Shown here in pieces: positions 45,198-56,749 of a stretch of DNA of 64,000 nt (position 1 is the stretch's first letter; each line of letters begins with the position of its first letter). The stretch covers positions 62,001 to 126,000 of the forward strand of contig JAACJM010000154.1 of assembly GCA_013368315.1 (NCBI GenBank), written 5' to 3'. This DNA comes from Tetrapyrgos nigripes (lineage: Eukaryota > Basidiomycota > Agaricomycetes > Agaricales > Campanellaceae). Position numbers and translations under genes: made by a program. A model generated the notes under the pieces. It saw only the letters and a program-made list of their open reading frames with translations. It had not been told where the DNA came from and searched no databases.

Positions 45198-45720
45198 GCC
45201 AGAGCGTAGTGATGCCAGTCAGCAGGTTGTGACTTGTGTGAGGCTTGAGGGAGTATTGGAAATGCCCTAGGATGACGTTAGTGAACTGCGAGCACACTCA
45301 AGAAACCAGTGAGCACTCACCAAGCCCCAAACCTTGCCTGAGACAACCTGGTTAAGCAATCTGACCATGATCTCCTCAATGAAGAGGTCAAAGTCCCACC
45401 AGAGGACATAGAGAATAGAAATTTAGTCTGTCTTGAGCTTCTGCAAAAGAGGATAGCTGGATATGCTATAGTCCTGATGTGTCAAAGCAGAACTTGCCAA
45501 AACTGGCAGTTGAGGCTTCATCATTAACTTGAAGCAAACTTGAAGTATCCTGGACTATGTATCCCAATGATAAACATTGTAAACATTGTAAACAATGTTT
45601 AGTAGCTGGCATTGAGATTAAAAAAAGAATCGTTCAAGAATTGTTTGTACTCAAAGCGCAAAGGTCGACAAGGAGCCGAAGCACGATTGATGACGTAATG
45701 GCCGGGAATGCATCGGGGAA
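45198..45720. other. No gene recognised
   Basis: Interior of the repeat-family region; contains a 'aaacattgtaaacattgtaaacaatg' low-complexity patch near 45,574. Confidence 0.4.
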
Positions 45721-45987
45721 CGAGATAGCATAGCCACAAGCAGAAACCGAGTGTAAAGAACTCAGCCTCATTCTTCGGCCTCGTAATCATGTTCCTCAGT
45801 CTGGCGCTGCGCATGCTGAAAACTAGGCTTATAATTTCAAATATCACCCTAACATCGATAACATCGTGTTGTAGATCCAGATGTGACGAGTATGAGCTGC
45901 AGGTTTGAATTCTGAAGCTCACAGAATTTTCTCTTACTTTCTCTTATGAAAGGGGTGTGAGCCATCACCGAGCATCAGTATTTTCTC

Positions 45988-47035
45988 CAGGCGTATGGAG
46001 CGCATGGGCGCGTATGGGGCCATACAGCCATGCGGCCGCCATCCATGTATGGGAATTGGGGGGCATGCGTAAGTCCCATACACATGTATGGCGTCGGCTA
46101 ATCTGCCCCATACGCCCCATGCACCTCAAATTGCCTGCTTTTTGCATCGTCCATACACCTCCATACATGCCATACACCTCACAGATGTCAACAAATTAGG
46201 TATGAAAAACAATATCCATATTATCAGATTCTATCTAGTATCTAGTACAGCATGTAGGAGAATATAATTAATATGCTACATATGAGAAAAGAGGAAGATG
46301 AGGACGAGCACTAATCCCAATGAAAGGATTGTAAGGATGATATAGGTATACATTGAGAAGGCAGTTTACAACAAAGAGAGGACTTACTGAGACTGAACCA
46401 CACTCAACGAAGAACGATACAGAGGATCCTGGATAACAGCAATAGAAATCAGTCAAGGATATGCATCGAAAGCGAATGTACCATACTCACCTCATTCCAC
46501 TTCCCGAAATCCAATCAACTCTTGCTCTCGAAGCTAGCCCATGACACTACAAGACCTAGCCAAAGCGAACAGTGAAACAGATGTCAGTACCCGTTCATTG
46601 CAGAGCTAGTCAGATACTTACCGGGAAAATATCTGTCACTGATGCGCTGCCGCTCGGAGTCTGCAATGACAAGCTCAGTGTAAACACTTACCTGTGATAG
46701 AGTAGCAGTGCAGGTAAACGTGGGCAGGCAGAAAAAGAGGGAGAGAATGGAGGGAACGCGAGGTAGAGACGTTAGTGGACGGTGACGTGGTGGTTGAGAG
46801 TAAGGCAGACGCAAAAACTTGAAAAAGCAAATCAACAGAAGTTCTTTCAAACTCCGCTTCAACCGTTCACGTGACCGCGACCTTGGTCCCGGAACCTCAG
46901 GCACCACTCGCTAAACTCTTCTGTATGGGAGTGTACGGAGATTTAGCAGAGTGTATGGGGCAGATCAGAAAAATTTTGTATGGGCATGTATGGCATGCAT
47001 GGCTGCTATGCGCCCATGCGCCCATAAATTTGGGA
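45988..47035. mobile_element. ~1.05-kb inverted-repeat element rich in CCCATAC/GTATGGG motifs
   Basis: Left side (45,995-46,180) and right side (46,922-47,028) carry mirrored phrases: TATGGAGCGCATGGGCG at the left end and, reverse complement at the right, TATGGGCGCATGGGCG, followed on both by GCCATGC and many CCATAC motifs, including a shared AATCTGCCCCATAC versus GATCTGCCCCATACAC. No target duplication was found. The interior has no recognisable gene. Confidence 0.6.
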
Positions 47036-47394
47036 AATTACTGATGAGGCGTAGCAAGATCGAGGCCATCACTAGCCAGAATGGTAAAGTACATATTATT
47101 GTTATGCTTTTTACCCTCCCGGGGACCCCACCCAGCTTGTAGTACATGAAATCAGGACTTTTTACAAATGTACGGTACTACGGTACATTTGCCTGGATCT
47201 ATCCTAAGACCCGAACACGTAATGCTTCAGCAGGTCGAAAACGCAGAAACACCTAAACGAAATAAAAGAGGTTCCCCAACACCTCAGGGTACTCCAGCTC
47301 GAACATCGCAGGCCTCGCAGCGACGCCTTTTACGGATGTCTTCCTTTGATAACATGGGAAAAATTTCGATTTTTTGACGTATATACAAAGATTA

Positions 47395-47645
47395 TGATTA
47401 CGAGGCCCTTTAGGGTCTCGTTCTTATAACCTGACGTTTCTGCGTGTGGCTATGCTCGATAACTCCACCGGTCCCCGGTGCCATTTGATCACCGTAACCG
47501 GTCATCGGCCGTTGCCGCAAAGACGCGTGATCTGCAACGCTCATCATCTTTCACCCTTACTCATCGCTGCTCACCATCCATGAACTGATTACTTGGGCCT
47601 CGTTACTGCCACGCGAAGCGGTGGCCCACAGCTCCTTCATATGAA
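47395..47645 (-). repeat. Short repeat family, ~250-bp copy
   Basis: Minus strand: 5' module ATGAAGGAGCTGTGGGCCAC with CGCGTGGCAGTAACGAGGCC; 3' module CATAGCCACACGCAGAAACG, TTATAAGAACGAGACC, GGGCCTCGTAATC. It is GC-rich inside with many CpG, unlike most of the window, so it may be young or unmethylated. Confidence 0.65.
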
Positions 47646-48240
47646 GAATAGCATATACAATGCACATACCTTAGACGTAGATCGTTTGGGAGCTTTCGGT
47701 GGGCTTTCACGAAGGAACAGAAGGAAGCGGTGACTGACGAGTAAGCACGCGGCATTGACGCGGCATACCTCGGCAATCACAGTTCCAAAGCTCGGGAGTT
47801 TCAGGAATTTGGGAACGGGAAAAGCAGGGTACGATTCGACATAGCCACATGCGGAAATGGAGTGTAAAGAACTCACCCTCATTTCATTCGGCCTCGTAAC
47901 TTTCTTTAGATTACTCATTACTCCACTCGTAGATGTTGCATGAACATTCTAGTTACTCTGTATGTAGGTATAAGGCTCTGCTCAAGAGCCAGCAAATATC
48001 ATCTATTCATTCCCTACTCACAACACATCGATCATCGCAACCTCAATTAGGCTCCCAATCATGTCCCTTCTCCTGGTATTCCTCTAGGAGTAGGAATAGG
48101 GAGTGGGATCTTCTCTGTTTTCAGAGACTTTGGAGCTGAGTTTTATACTATTTGAATTGTGAATGCTGATGGAGCAGGATTATAGTGCTGGGATGCACCT
48201 AGTAGTAATGGAGAGGCGTTCGGATAAAAGACGCAACTTG

Positions 48241-48710
48241 CACCGGAGGCGAGCTCATGAGAAGTGAGTACTTTGACTTCCCTAGAAGAAGTCAGCGAGA
48301 AAGTGCGAAAGACAGTCAGGGTCGATTTAAGTGGTTTGGGTCATTGGCAGGGTCAAGGAAGGGTTCTGCAGTGTGCTCAGTGTTGACTTTCACTCTTTTG
48401 AATAGGGTTGCCGGTGCCTCACAGATGCGAAGGTCAAAGGGTGCATTCAGTCCAAACCGGATTAACCAGTTTTTCTGAATTGGGAAACTTAACGATTCTG
48501 CGCAAATCAATTGTGTGATGTCGTTCTGGGCCATCGTTTCCTTTCAGTCTCATTGGAGTATTGCAGGGATGCCTTTGAGCCACTCATCAGTCCGTGACCC
48601 TTAAGGATTGACGCTTCGTACCCCTGGCAATTGGTCGCTCATGTCGACTTCCTTGCTCGCTTCTTCCAAGGAAGTCAAAGTACTGACTTCCCATGAACTC
48701 GCCTCCGGTG
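48241..48710. mobile_element. 470-bp MITE with ~55-bp terminal inverted repeats
   Basis: Left end CACCGGAGGCGAGCTCATGA continuing through GAGTACTTTGACTTCC is mirrored at the right (reverse complement CACCGGAGGCGAGTTCATGG, then CAGTACTTTGACTTCC). No clear target duplication was seen. It ends about 150 bp from the stop codon of the Zn2Cys6 gene. Confidence 0.78.
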
Positions 48711-48858
48711 TTATCATAGTATTATGTACATAATAACTGCTACGGCGGTTGAGTCAGAGGTTCGATAGCCTGATCAAGAGAAGTAAGAGAACTTTGGAGT
48801 CGACTTGACCAAAACAAGAAACAGAGCTCAGACAGACGTCGATGGGTAGGACATCTTC

Positions 48859-51800
48859 TCAGAACGTAAACCCGTACTCAAGAAAGTAATCGATATTCGC
48901 CATGAAACCTTCCCAATCTTCCTGGTGGGTCCCAATGCTGGAGGGGGCATTAATATCTATCGTTCTTGTAAGCCACCTAAATAATCTCAGCTTACCTCGA
49001 GGATGTCATCATATGTAGGTCTCTTCCACTGGAAAAGGTCGATAAAGATTGATTTATGGGTTGCGGACCTGGGGCGAGATCTTGCGTTAGAAATCGTTCT
49101 TGTGAACCCTTGCAAAGACACCCACATATCTCTTCATGCACGACATGCTGCAATTCCGACGAGCCAATGTCAAGAGATTCATCTCGAACCTGATGCACAC
49201 CGCCGACATCGCTAGCGACAGTGCCATACAACGCTGGTGTCCAATCATCCGGGGAAGACCCCGACACATTCGAAACTGAATTGAAAGCATTGGAAAGGTC
49301 GTTGAAGAAAGCCGCGTCCATGTCAAGCGATTCAGTGATAGACGACGCTACATTGGACACGGAGGTGAGAATGTCTGCACTCGAACCCGAATCTGTCATT
49401 CCTCGTCGCTGATCCTGGGAGGCTGAGGTTTCTTCAAATCCACTGGCCGTGGTAGGGTATGGCGTTCTTGATTCGGATAAGAAATTTAGATGTTGATTTG
49501 GATTTTGAATTGTCTGTGGTACGCGATTTGAGTCCGCCAAAAGTCGTCCTATCTCTGGGTGCGTATCTGTACGAGATGGATTCGTAGTTGGGCCCATCGT
49601 CGACTGGGGGTTCCTTTCTGGATCCATCTCCCGTGGTCGCTTCAACAGGGCGGTCTCGGGTGATTCTTGTACATGTATGGGATACTGCAGGCCTCCGCCA
49701 GACATGATTACATGCATTATATCACTAGACACACAGCGTAATCAGTAGGCTGAAAATGAGAGCGATTAAATGGACTGTTCGCATACACAAAACGTCCAGC
49801 AGTCATATATCTGGAAAACGTTGAGTTGAAGCAAATGATATAGTAAGTAAAGAGGAACTCGCACGTCTTCTCCCAATCCCGCATGATTTCAACGCTTTTG
49901 AAGACAGTCGCCATCTCTTTTTGCAGTACAATCTGCAGTTGCAACTCCTTGCTTCTGAAAATACATATCATAATGATGACTGCCGAGCTCATCAGAGCGA
50001 CCTGCATGAGCAAAAGTAACACGGCGCGGACACATACGCCCGAGTCAGTGACTGCCGCAGACTTTCATGAGGGGTTCACTCAACTGGAAGCTCACTGAGC
50101 ATAGCATGGCCATGCCTTCTGTGAAGCACATCGATAATATTGATGCAGGATCGAGCAGCATTCATGCATATGGCCACCGAGGGAAACGTCGATGATAATT
50201 GTCCCCCTCGTTTCAAGAGTGGGATAAAAGATCTGTGCGCGTGCAGCTGTATCCAATAAAATACAGCATGCAGCGAGGCGGATTGAACAAGATAAACGGT
50301 GTTGGTACAGTGAGGGTCCCATTTAACTGTAGATAATCGAAAATGAAAACGATATCAGACTGCTGCGTTCAGCCTGAAGGGAAATGAAAGGGACCACTGA
50401 CGATGGCTTGGTAAAGCATCTGTCCAACTATTGAGAGCCGAGTCGATCTGAGTAGCTGCCTTCTCATTCCATTGAGTATCAGGAACGCCCATGGCGTCTA
50501 TGAGCTCGGATTTACGGACTGAGTACTGTGCTAGATATCAGGATGCTGATTCCGAAAACGAAAAGCACGAATTCTCGCCAGTGTGCGCTGACAGAAAGCT
50601 AAAATCTCTACTAGCTTTATGAGACAGTTCCAATAGGCGGAATTTGACGTCTTGGAAGTTGACAAGGTCGATACATCGATGAATGGACTGTCCCATACGC
50701 TGTCATCGTACTCAACGAGAGGCTCGAGGTCATAACTGATCCAAGGAAAAGTCAGCTTGATCTACGTACCTCATAATTCATGATCGACTCACTCATCTTT
50801 CGAGGAAGCGCATGGGCGACCAAAAGATGTACTCCAAAGCGTGTCATTCATGGACAGAAACCAAAATGCACGTTTCCAGAGTTCTCTCTCCAGCGTAGGC
50901 TTTTCTGATGGATCTCGACGTCTGTGAAGACCGCGTTCGTGGGCAAGACGGATACACAATCCAGTTAATAACCAGGATACTTCATTGTGAAAGCTAGTTC
51001 GCAGGAAAGATATCTCCAGCTTTGATAAAGGTAAGTAGCTGAAATATCTCCGTAGAGAGAGATAAATCATACATACACAGAACGTCTGTAGCTCATGTAA
51101 GGATACAGGCCCTGCGAACATGTTCCGCGTGAGCTTTAACTGCTGGAACCATCTCCACCCTAAAGCTAGAGTCACAGAAGAGTCTTCTGGGAGATTCCTG
51201 GAATCATCTGAATACTTTGAGGCCACGGAGCATACAGCTAATACCAACGCTCCAAACTGGTGATCGCGCAAGTGAAGTCCTTCTGCAACAGACCTTTCAA
51301 AGCTTGCTTGATGTAAAAGTGGTACATGAGGATGGTGATGGGTGAAGTAGACCTCCACAAGCGACTGCAGATGATCATGCTCCGGGAATTCGTACACAGG
51401 TTTACCCTCGAGGTACGTTCTCTCAAACTTTCCGAGGGTCAGGACCGTCCAGTATCAGCTAGATCCAACAAGGCGAGAGCTAAGGCTCACCTGAGACGGC
51501 ACATAGTATTCCAACCTCCTTTCATAGTACGGGTACTTCATTAAATCGACGGCGCTACTAATCAAAAATACGCTGCTCGACTTGCCAAAGTGACGGTTTT
51601 GCGTCCGGGTTAGATGGACTTTTGCAATCTCGTGGCTCAATGCTTCTCCCTCGCTGTAATCTGATTCCTCCTCTACACTGGAGGGAGAAGGGCCAGATTG
51701 AGGGGTGGACTGAGCATCGACCGTGCTACGAGAAGTCTGATGTTGCGCCCAGCTTTCATGTCTGCGTGCACGAGCAAGCTCTTTCTCAAGATGGCGGACA

Positions 51801-52536
51801 TAGGTGGCAACCCCTACCAGAATTTCGCGCACAGAATCTTCCTCTTCTGGAATTTTGAAGGGTTGGGAAGCTTCGGCAAGAATCGATGAAATAATTGATT
51901 TCACGGCTGCGAAGTTGGAAGTATTTCTACGAGGCATCAGCGAAAATTAAGCAGAAACGCGGCATAGTACGAGCATTTACCCTGTCTTTGGCCCTCGTTT
52001 CTACATATAAAATACGTGAATAGAATATTGCTGAAAGAGCTTCAATCTCGATGGGGCGACTTACTCTCTTTGCCGCCGTATGGGTACACGCCGTATTCCA
52101 AGTGATGCAACTGCTGCAGACCCCGTCTGGCATAGTCGCACTATCACCTATCAAAATCAGGTCGATACGAAGAGCTCTTTATCAAGTTTGATGACACTCA
52201 CATCGAACTACAGAGAATGATTTTGAGTCACAATAGGCCAGTGGTAAAATATTAAGATAGATAAAGAATAAACCAACCTTTTCTCCGACGACATTCATCG
52301 CAAGCATTCTGAGTTCTTCGCTTCTTCCTACTAGCATTCTCCTCGTCTACGTCGGTCATCGATATTGAAAATCTTTCCTGGTTTCTGATAGCCTTGAAAA
52401 TCTGACCAGCGGGTAAAGGAAGATGGAGGATTCGTGACGTGTCCTGTCGTCCTTGGTAACAATTTGCAAAAGAAGTGTTGCCAGTCATGTGATTTGGAAT
52501 TGCAAAAGCTGCGCCAGCGTTTCTCACGCCACTCAT
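48859..52536 (-). CDS. Zn2Cys6 transcription factor with Fungal_trans domain
   Basis: Start ATG at 52,536 (MSGVRNAGAAF; first ATG before the zinc cluster). The binuclear cluster is CDECRRRK-VR-CDSATMPDGVC-SS-CITWNTAC (CX2CX6CX9CX2CX6C), built from exon 52,278-52,536, a 6-nt microexon at 52,202-52,207 and exon 52,065-52,147. Next come KRGPKT, a helical dimerisation region (RHLEKELARARRHESW), and the Fungal_trans domain (LVEVYFTHHHPHVPLLHQAS, FGALVLAVCSVASKYSDD, LTGLCIRLAHERGLHRR, KRAFWFLSMND). The C terminus reads LFQWKRPTYDDILE then EDWEGFMANIDYFLEYGFTF before TGA at 48,859-48,861. No disabling change was seen. Zn2Cys6 proteins bind CGG-type sites and control metabolic genes; the target is unknown. 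It is the one gene here that looks like a conserved host gene. Confidence 0.85.
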
Positions 52537-52539
52537 GCT

Positions 52540-53655
52540 AGAAGTAGGCAGTATAAATGCATCAAGCAATGCAACTCAACCTAGAGAATACAAGCCCAGC
52601 TTTCAGGGTGGCTAGAGTTACTGCTCCCATCATAGGTGTTCCTTGATGGATACCTACAATGACTTCTCTCCAGCGCAACACTTCCCTCCGTTCTAATCGT
52701 GTCATTCACAAACTTCGTCCCAACATCAGCAAAAGCCCAGTCTCCTTTAAAGGCCTTTTGAGTCTTGACCCTGTCAATAATGATTTAATCATAAATGAAT
52801 AATAATCGGCTACTATAAAGATCCAAAAAGCCTTTTGGGACCTTGAAAAGGTTCCCCAATTCTTGAGCAATCTGAAAATCCTTTAGAAACCTTTAAAGGT
52901 TCAAAAAGGTTTTAGGGCAATGTCAAGGTTCACAATTCTGTTCAGATTGTGAAGGATTGCTGATTTTGACAAGGCTATCAAGGATTTGTGTGCTTTCCAA
53001 GGCTAATGATAGATTTTAGTCCTTGGCAAGACATTGTGATCCTTCATCAAGGCCATATATGATTTCATTGACAGGCCAATGCTGTCAATCCTGAACAACA
53101 AGGTAAAGGGCAAAGCATCAATGGCAGAGCCTAGATTCTCAATTCTAGAATACAGTACTACATGAGTTTGTATCCTTCCATCTCACAAACATATGCATTG
53201 TAAACCTTCCTGGCTGGCTGGCTGGCTACCCCACCATATTGTACATGTACATGCAGGTGTAAGCAATGGAATGGAATGAAACAAAATGGAACCCAACACC
53301 AGCACCAATGCCAACATTGATGTTAATGCTAATGTTAACATCTACTCAATGCCTACTATGCATCCATCACTTCCCCATCTGCCTGAGAGAGAAAACCCAG
53401 GTGTATGGCCCCATATGTCCAGCTTATACTCACTTGCATTCATCATTGTGTGAGTGACTTGAGTCCATAGTTGGTCCATTGGAAAATGGATCCACTCCTT
53501 CGCTTGGTTCCCAGGAGATGGTTTTAATTGAGCTGAAGATAGTGTACTCTGGGATTGAGAAATTTGGGACTGCAGTGCAGCCTGTTATATTGACATATGT
53601 TTAGTGGTGGCAATTTGGTTCATCAGTCTTGAGTCTTGATAATAAGTTCAGAGAG
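52540..53655. other. Upstream of the regulator; palindromic CCTTTAAAGG-type cluster, no gene
   Basis: A TATA-like 'tttatactgcc' lies about 15 bp upstream of the regulator ATG. From 52,740 to 52,960 there are many short palindromic phrases (CCTTTAAAGG, AACCTTTAAAGGTT, CCTTGAAAAGG), resembling 60,890-61,170. The rest is non-coding, including (GGCT)n near 53,209-53,228 and a MNLMLTST-like AT-rich patch. Confidence 0.5.
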
Positions 53656-53656
53656 G

Positions 53657-53771
53657 TGTCATGAAGTGCATGCCATGGTATGTGCTTATATATGCCGGTC
53701 CAATAGTCCAGCCAAGCTGGACATATCACCCTTTTGGTGTAGTGGTTAGTGGTACCAGCCTAATCATGACA
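53657..53771 (+). repeat. Left terminal repeat of the TRIM
   Basis: 115 bp, direct repeat of 54,010-54,124 with a handful of mostly C/T and A/G differences (for example 'atgccggtccaatag' versus 'caccagtccaacag'). Confidence 0.92.
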
Positions 53772-54009
53772 TTATGTCCAGCTTCAACTGGTTGAGGGTT
53801 CAACTCCTGGCAGAATTGAGTCACATGAGCTTGGACATGTGACAATAAGATTCATCAGTTTGTGCATGTGTATGGATCAGCTGGGTCCCTGGTTGACTCT
53901 CATATGATCGGCAGGCATGTCTCCAATAGACCACTGCCAGGGGGCCAGTATATAATGCACACCTATGTCCTATAGGATTATGGGACATAATCCCTTAGCA
54001 GGGGGGTAA

Positions 54010-54124
54010 TGTCATGAAGTGCATGCCATGGTATGTGCTTATATACACCAGTCCAACAGTCCAGCCAAGCTGGACATATCACCCTTTTGGTGTAGTGGTT
54101 AGTGGTACTGGCCTAATCATGACA
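54010..54124 (+). repeat. Right terminal repeat of the TRIM
   Basis: 115 bp, direct repeat of 53,657-53,771, preceded by the polypurine tract. Confidence 0.92.
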
Positions 54125-54129
54125 AGAGG

Positions 54130-55344
54130 CTGCAAGAAGCATATACATACAATCATGCTCACCATTGCATCATTGTAGAATGCAGCAGCGAACTCAAGAG
54201 TTTTGTAGGGGCCTCCAATGTCACACTAATTCAAGTTCAAGAAGAAGTGAAAAGATCACTTATGGATGGCAAGGCTACAAGGCAGAAAACTCTGAGCCAA
54301 GCATAAAACCCATGCGCACTCACCATGATCTCTGTCCCATTCTGCCAATCAGAAATCTTGTGAAATCAGGGTTGAACCTATGTATTTCTGAAGACCAAAA
54401 AGGTGCCATTATTAAAGCCCAGTGTGTGTGGAAGACTCACAGTTAAAAGGTCTTGTGAAGCAATAATAAGTATAGTGATGCCTAGACACCACTTGGGTAA
54501 AGAATAAGTTTCTGCAAAGAATCAAAAGGTAACCAGGTTGAAACAGTCTGAGCCATTTAAAGACTGAACACTCACACTGGAGACAATATATATCTCTAAG
54601 TAATACCCTTGATGTAAGTATGAGAATATAAATCTAGATGTGCATGTTGTGACAGTATTATTTCAGGGTGTTTTCGTTCATTTTCTGTTTCTTTTCTTCA
54701 TCAGTCACTGCCTTTTGATCATTGTTTTGATCATCCTTTGCCCTATCTTTTGTTCATTTTTCCTTGATCATCTATGCACAGCTACTATCCCCTGTTTCAT
54801 CATTTGTTCATCTTTTTATGATACATTTCTTACAGGGACACTATGCACAGCTTGTTCATCTTTTGTTCATCTTTTCATGATACATCTCTTACAGGGACAA
54901 CAGGCTGTACTTTGATTGTTCTGGACAGTTCTCTGATTCCTTTCTTCGCTTTACTCAGTGTTTATCTTTATTTCTGTTCTGTGTATGTAAGCTTAGAGTA
55001 GTAGCTCCCTAGTCCCCATCTTGACCTCTTTGTCTTGGGACTAGGTGAGCATCTCATGTATTTCTTGTTTTCACTTAATATTAACTTTGTCTTGGGACTA
55101 GGACTAGTCTCTCATCGTTATCTGTCTACTGCTGTTCTGTTTACGCCTACTGCTTTGAGCCAAGTGTGTGCTCTTTACCACAGTGCAAGTACAACTATTA
55201 ATTTCTTACAATGAAGAATATGTAAAGAATTTTGACCTTGACAATATAAACAACAAAGTGTAATCAACTCAAAATTTAATGGGATTAGCACAGCCATTGG
55301 ACACAAAAGTGGATGGACTTGGATACATGTCCTAGTCATATGTA
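54130..55344. other. Intergenic, no gene recognised
   Basis: Contains two short imperfect tandem duplications ('tgttcatcttt.atgatacat.tcttacagggaca' at about 54,800-54,898; 'tgtcttgggactagg' at about 55,031 and 55,088). A 91-codon plus-strand frame (54,640-54,915) is hydrophobic by T-rich composition only. Confidence 0.45.
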
Positions 55345-55349
55345 GGTAC

Positions 55350-55788
55350 TGTCAAGGTTGTTGGTACACTTAATGACAAACCACCCAAGTCACACAAAGA
55401 CGAGATCAATTGAGAATAGAGAGGTAGATAGAGAGTAAGAATAAGCTGACTATGCTCTACACTGTGCAGTACTAGTATGGAGTGGAGACAAAGTGAATGA
55501 ACTAAAGGACTAGCTAGAATGTCTAGTGGTTTATATAGAAGAGCAATGAATAGGTGATAGGAAAAAGATAGGAGAAATAGGAGAAACATAGGAGAAAGTG
55601 GAGAAATGTAAGGGAAAGATAGGATCAGTAGGATGGAAGATTGATTGACAGGTTCTATAAGGTTCAAAGTCAGTGATATAAAGTTTAAAAGGTTTATCGA
55701 GGAAATGCAATAGACAAATGATCAAAAAATGGGTTCAATAATGAAGTAGAAGAAGAAGGAGGACAAAGAACTGTAGCAGTTCATGACA
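55350..55788 (+). repeat. Solo LTR, family S, copy 1
   Basis: 439 bp starting TGTCAAGGTTG and ending GCAGTTCATGACA, flanked by a perfect 5-bp duplication GGTAC (55,345-55,349; 55,789-55,793). It is homologous, in opposite orientation, to 58,225-58,710. No internal retroelement sequence is attached, so it arose by LTR-LTR recombination. Confidence 0.9.
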
Positions 55789-55799
55789 GGTACCTGTAC

Positions 55800-56375
55800 A
55801 AAAAAACAGATAGAATTTGTATGAGAATGCTCAGGGAATCAGGATATTCAGTAGCTTTGATGCCCATGTTGTTCTGGGTTCAGACATTGCCTGCTTTAGC
55901 TCTGGTCCTTATGCACCATTAATTGCACATTCGTTCAAATTGTTGCACACTACAGCTGGTATAATGTCAAAATAGTGTAATCAAGCCCAATATTCACGTA
56001 TGGTTACTTTGTATCTGGTTTGCCCCTTTGTACAATTCCATGTAAACCTACTCGCAAGTGAGGGATTCAATATTTGATAACTCTTGTTAGTGATGCAAAA
56101 AGGTAATTTATCCATCCCGTGGATTTATGGGTACCAAATATCACTCCGTGCATATAAATTCTGCAGCACATGTCATCATACCGGAAATTGGTAGTTCAAT
56201 TTTCCGTGCATTAAGCTATGTTCTGCATCAAAATAGGTAGAATCATGTTAATACATGGAGAACTTGACATTAATTCAACAATGATTCACAGTACACTGGC
56301 ACCATAAACTGATTTCTATCCCATCCAGAGCTCATAGATAAGAGTATTACACATATAAAGACTCAAACAAGGTCT
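55800..56375. other. Intergenic, no gene recognised
   Basis: AT-rich, with phrases near 56,220-56,290 shared with 770-870. It may be the outer part of the dispersed repeat that follows. Confidence 0.4.
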
Positions 56376-56379
56376 TTAT

Positions 56380-56660
56380 TCAAAGCACCAATATATGCCT
56401 GACATCTTAGTAAGTCATGTATGTGTTAGTATCTTTGGATGTTCACTTTTTGGTAAGTTTTTGCATCTCAAGTTCTTTTAACGCTCTACTGATTTCGGGT
56501 GGCCGTAATATGACTGGATGGCTTTTAAATACTGTTGTATATGCTACATAGAACATTTCAACATTTTATGGGGATTTTGAGACCCCTACATGGTACCTCT
56601 AATCCAGGACAGGTGTCCTAAATTGACCATTTTATGACAGTTTTCAATCAATATCCAAAT
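56380..56660. repeat. Diverged dispersed repeat, copy 2
   Basis: Same-orientation relative of 2,075-2,400; landmarks are listed there. Non-coding. Confidence 0.55.
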
Positions 56661-56749
56661 ATACAGGATAATATCATTGCTTATATAAAATCTTACCTGA
56701 ACCCTTACAGCGCAACTGGAAGGACATTGGGAACACTGTGGTAATAGTT

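Larger units (their letters stand above)
44447..45790 (+). repeat. Short repeat family, long copy with a nested MITE
   Basis: The 5' module ATGAAAGGGATGTGGGCC with GTGTGGCGAGTACAAGGCC is at 44,447-44,492; a 3' module CATAGCCACAAGCAGAAACC then GAGTGTAAAGAACTCAGCCT and CGGCCTCGTAAT is at 45,727-45,788. The mariner-like MITE at 44,945-45,194 lies between. Whether both modules belong to one insertion is inferred from orientation. No coding sequence was recognised. Confidence 0.5.
45948..47900 (+). repeat. Short repeat family, 5' and 3' modules flanking nested insertions
   Basis: A 5' module (ATGAAAGGGGTGTGAGCCAT) at 45,948 and a 3' module (CATAGCCACATGCGGAAATG, GAGTGTAAAGAACTCACCCT, TTCGGCCTCGTAAC) at 47,838-47,899 share orientation. 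Between them are the inverted-repeat element at 45,988-47,035 and a reverse copy of the same family at 47,395-47,645. The nesting order is inferred. Confidence 0.4.
53657..54124 (+). mobile_element. 468-bp TRIM (terminal-repeat retrotransposon in miniature)
   Basis: Two 115-bp direct repeats (53,657-53,771 and 54,010-54,124) start TGTCATGA and end TCATGACA, the TG...CA of LTRs. A perfect 5-bp target duplication AGAGG flanks it (53,652-53,656; 54,125-54,129). A polypurine tract AGCAGGGGGGTAA lies directly before the second repeat. There is no coding capacity in the 238-bp interior. An A-box-like TGGTGTAGTGGTTAG sits in each repeat and a B-box-like GGGTTCAACTCC lies just inside the first one. 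Confidence 0.93.

Noticed and set aside
48992..49732. Separate 246-codon gene with its own stop at 48,992
   Set aside because: It lies in the C-terminal part of the Zn2Cys6 gene;  an alternative frame and intron lead to a better C terminus (TYDDILE then EDWEGFMANIDYF) ending at 48,859.
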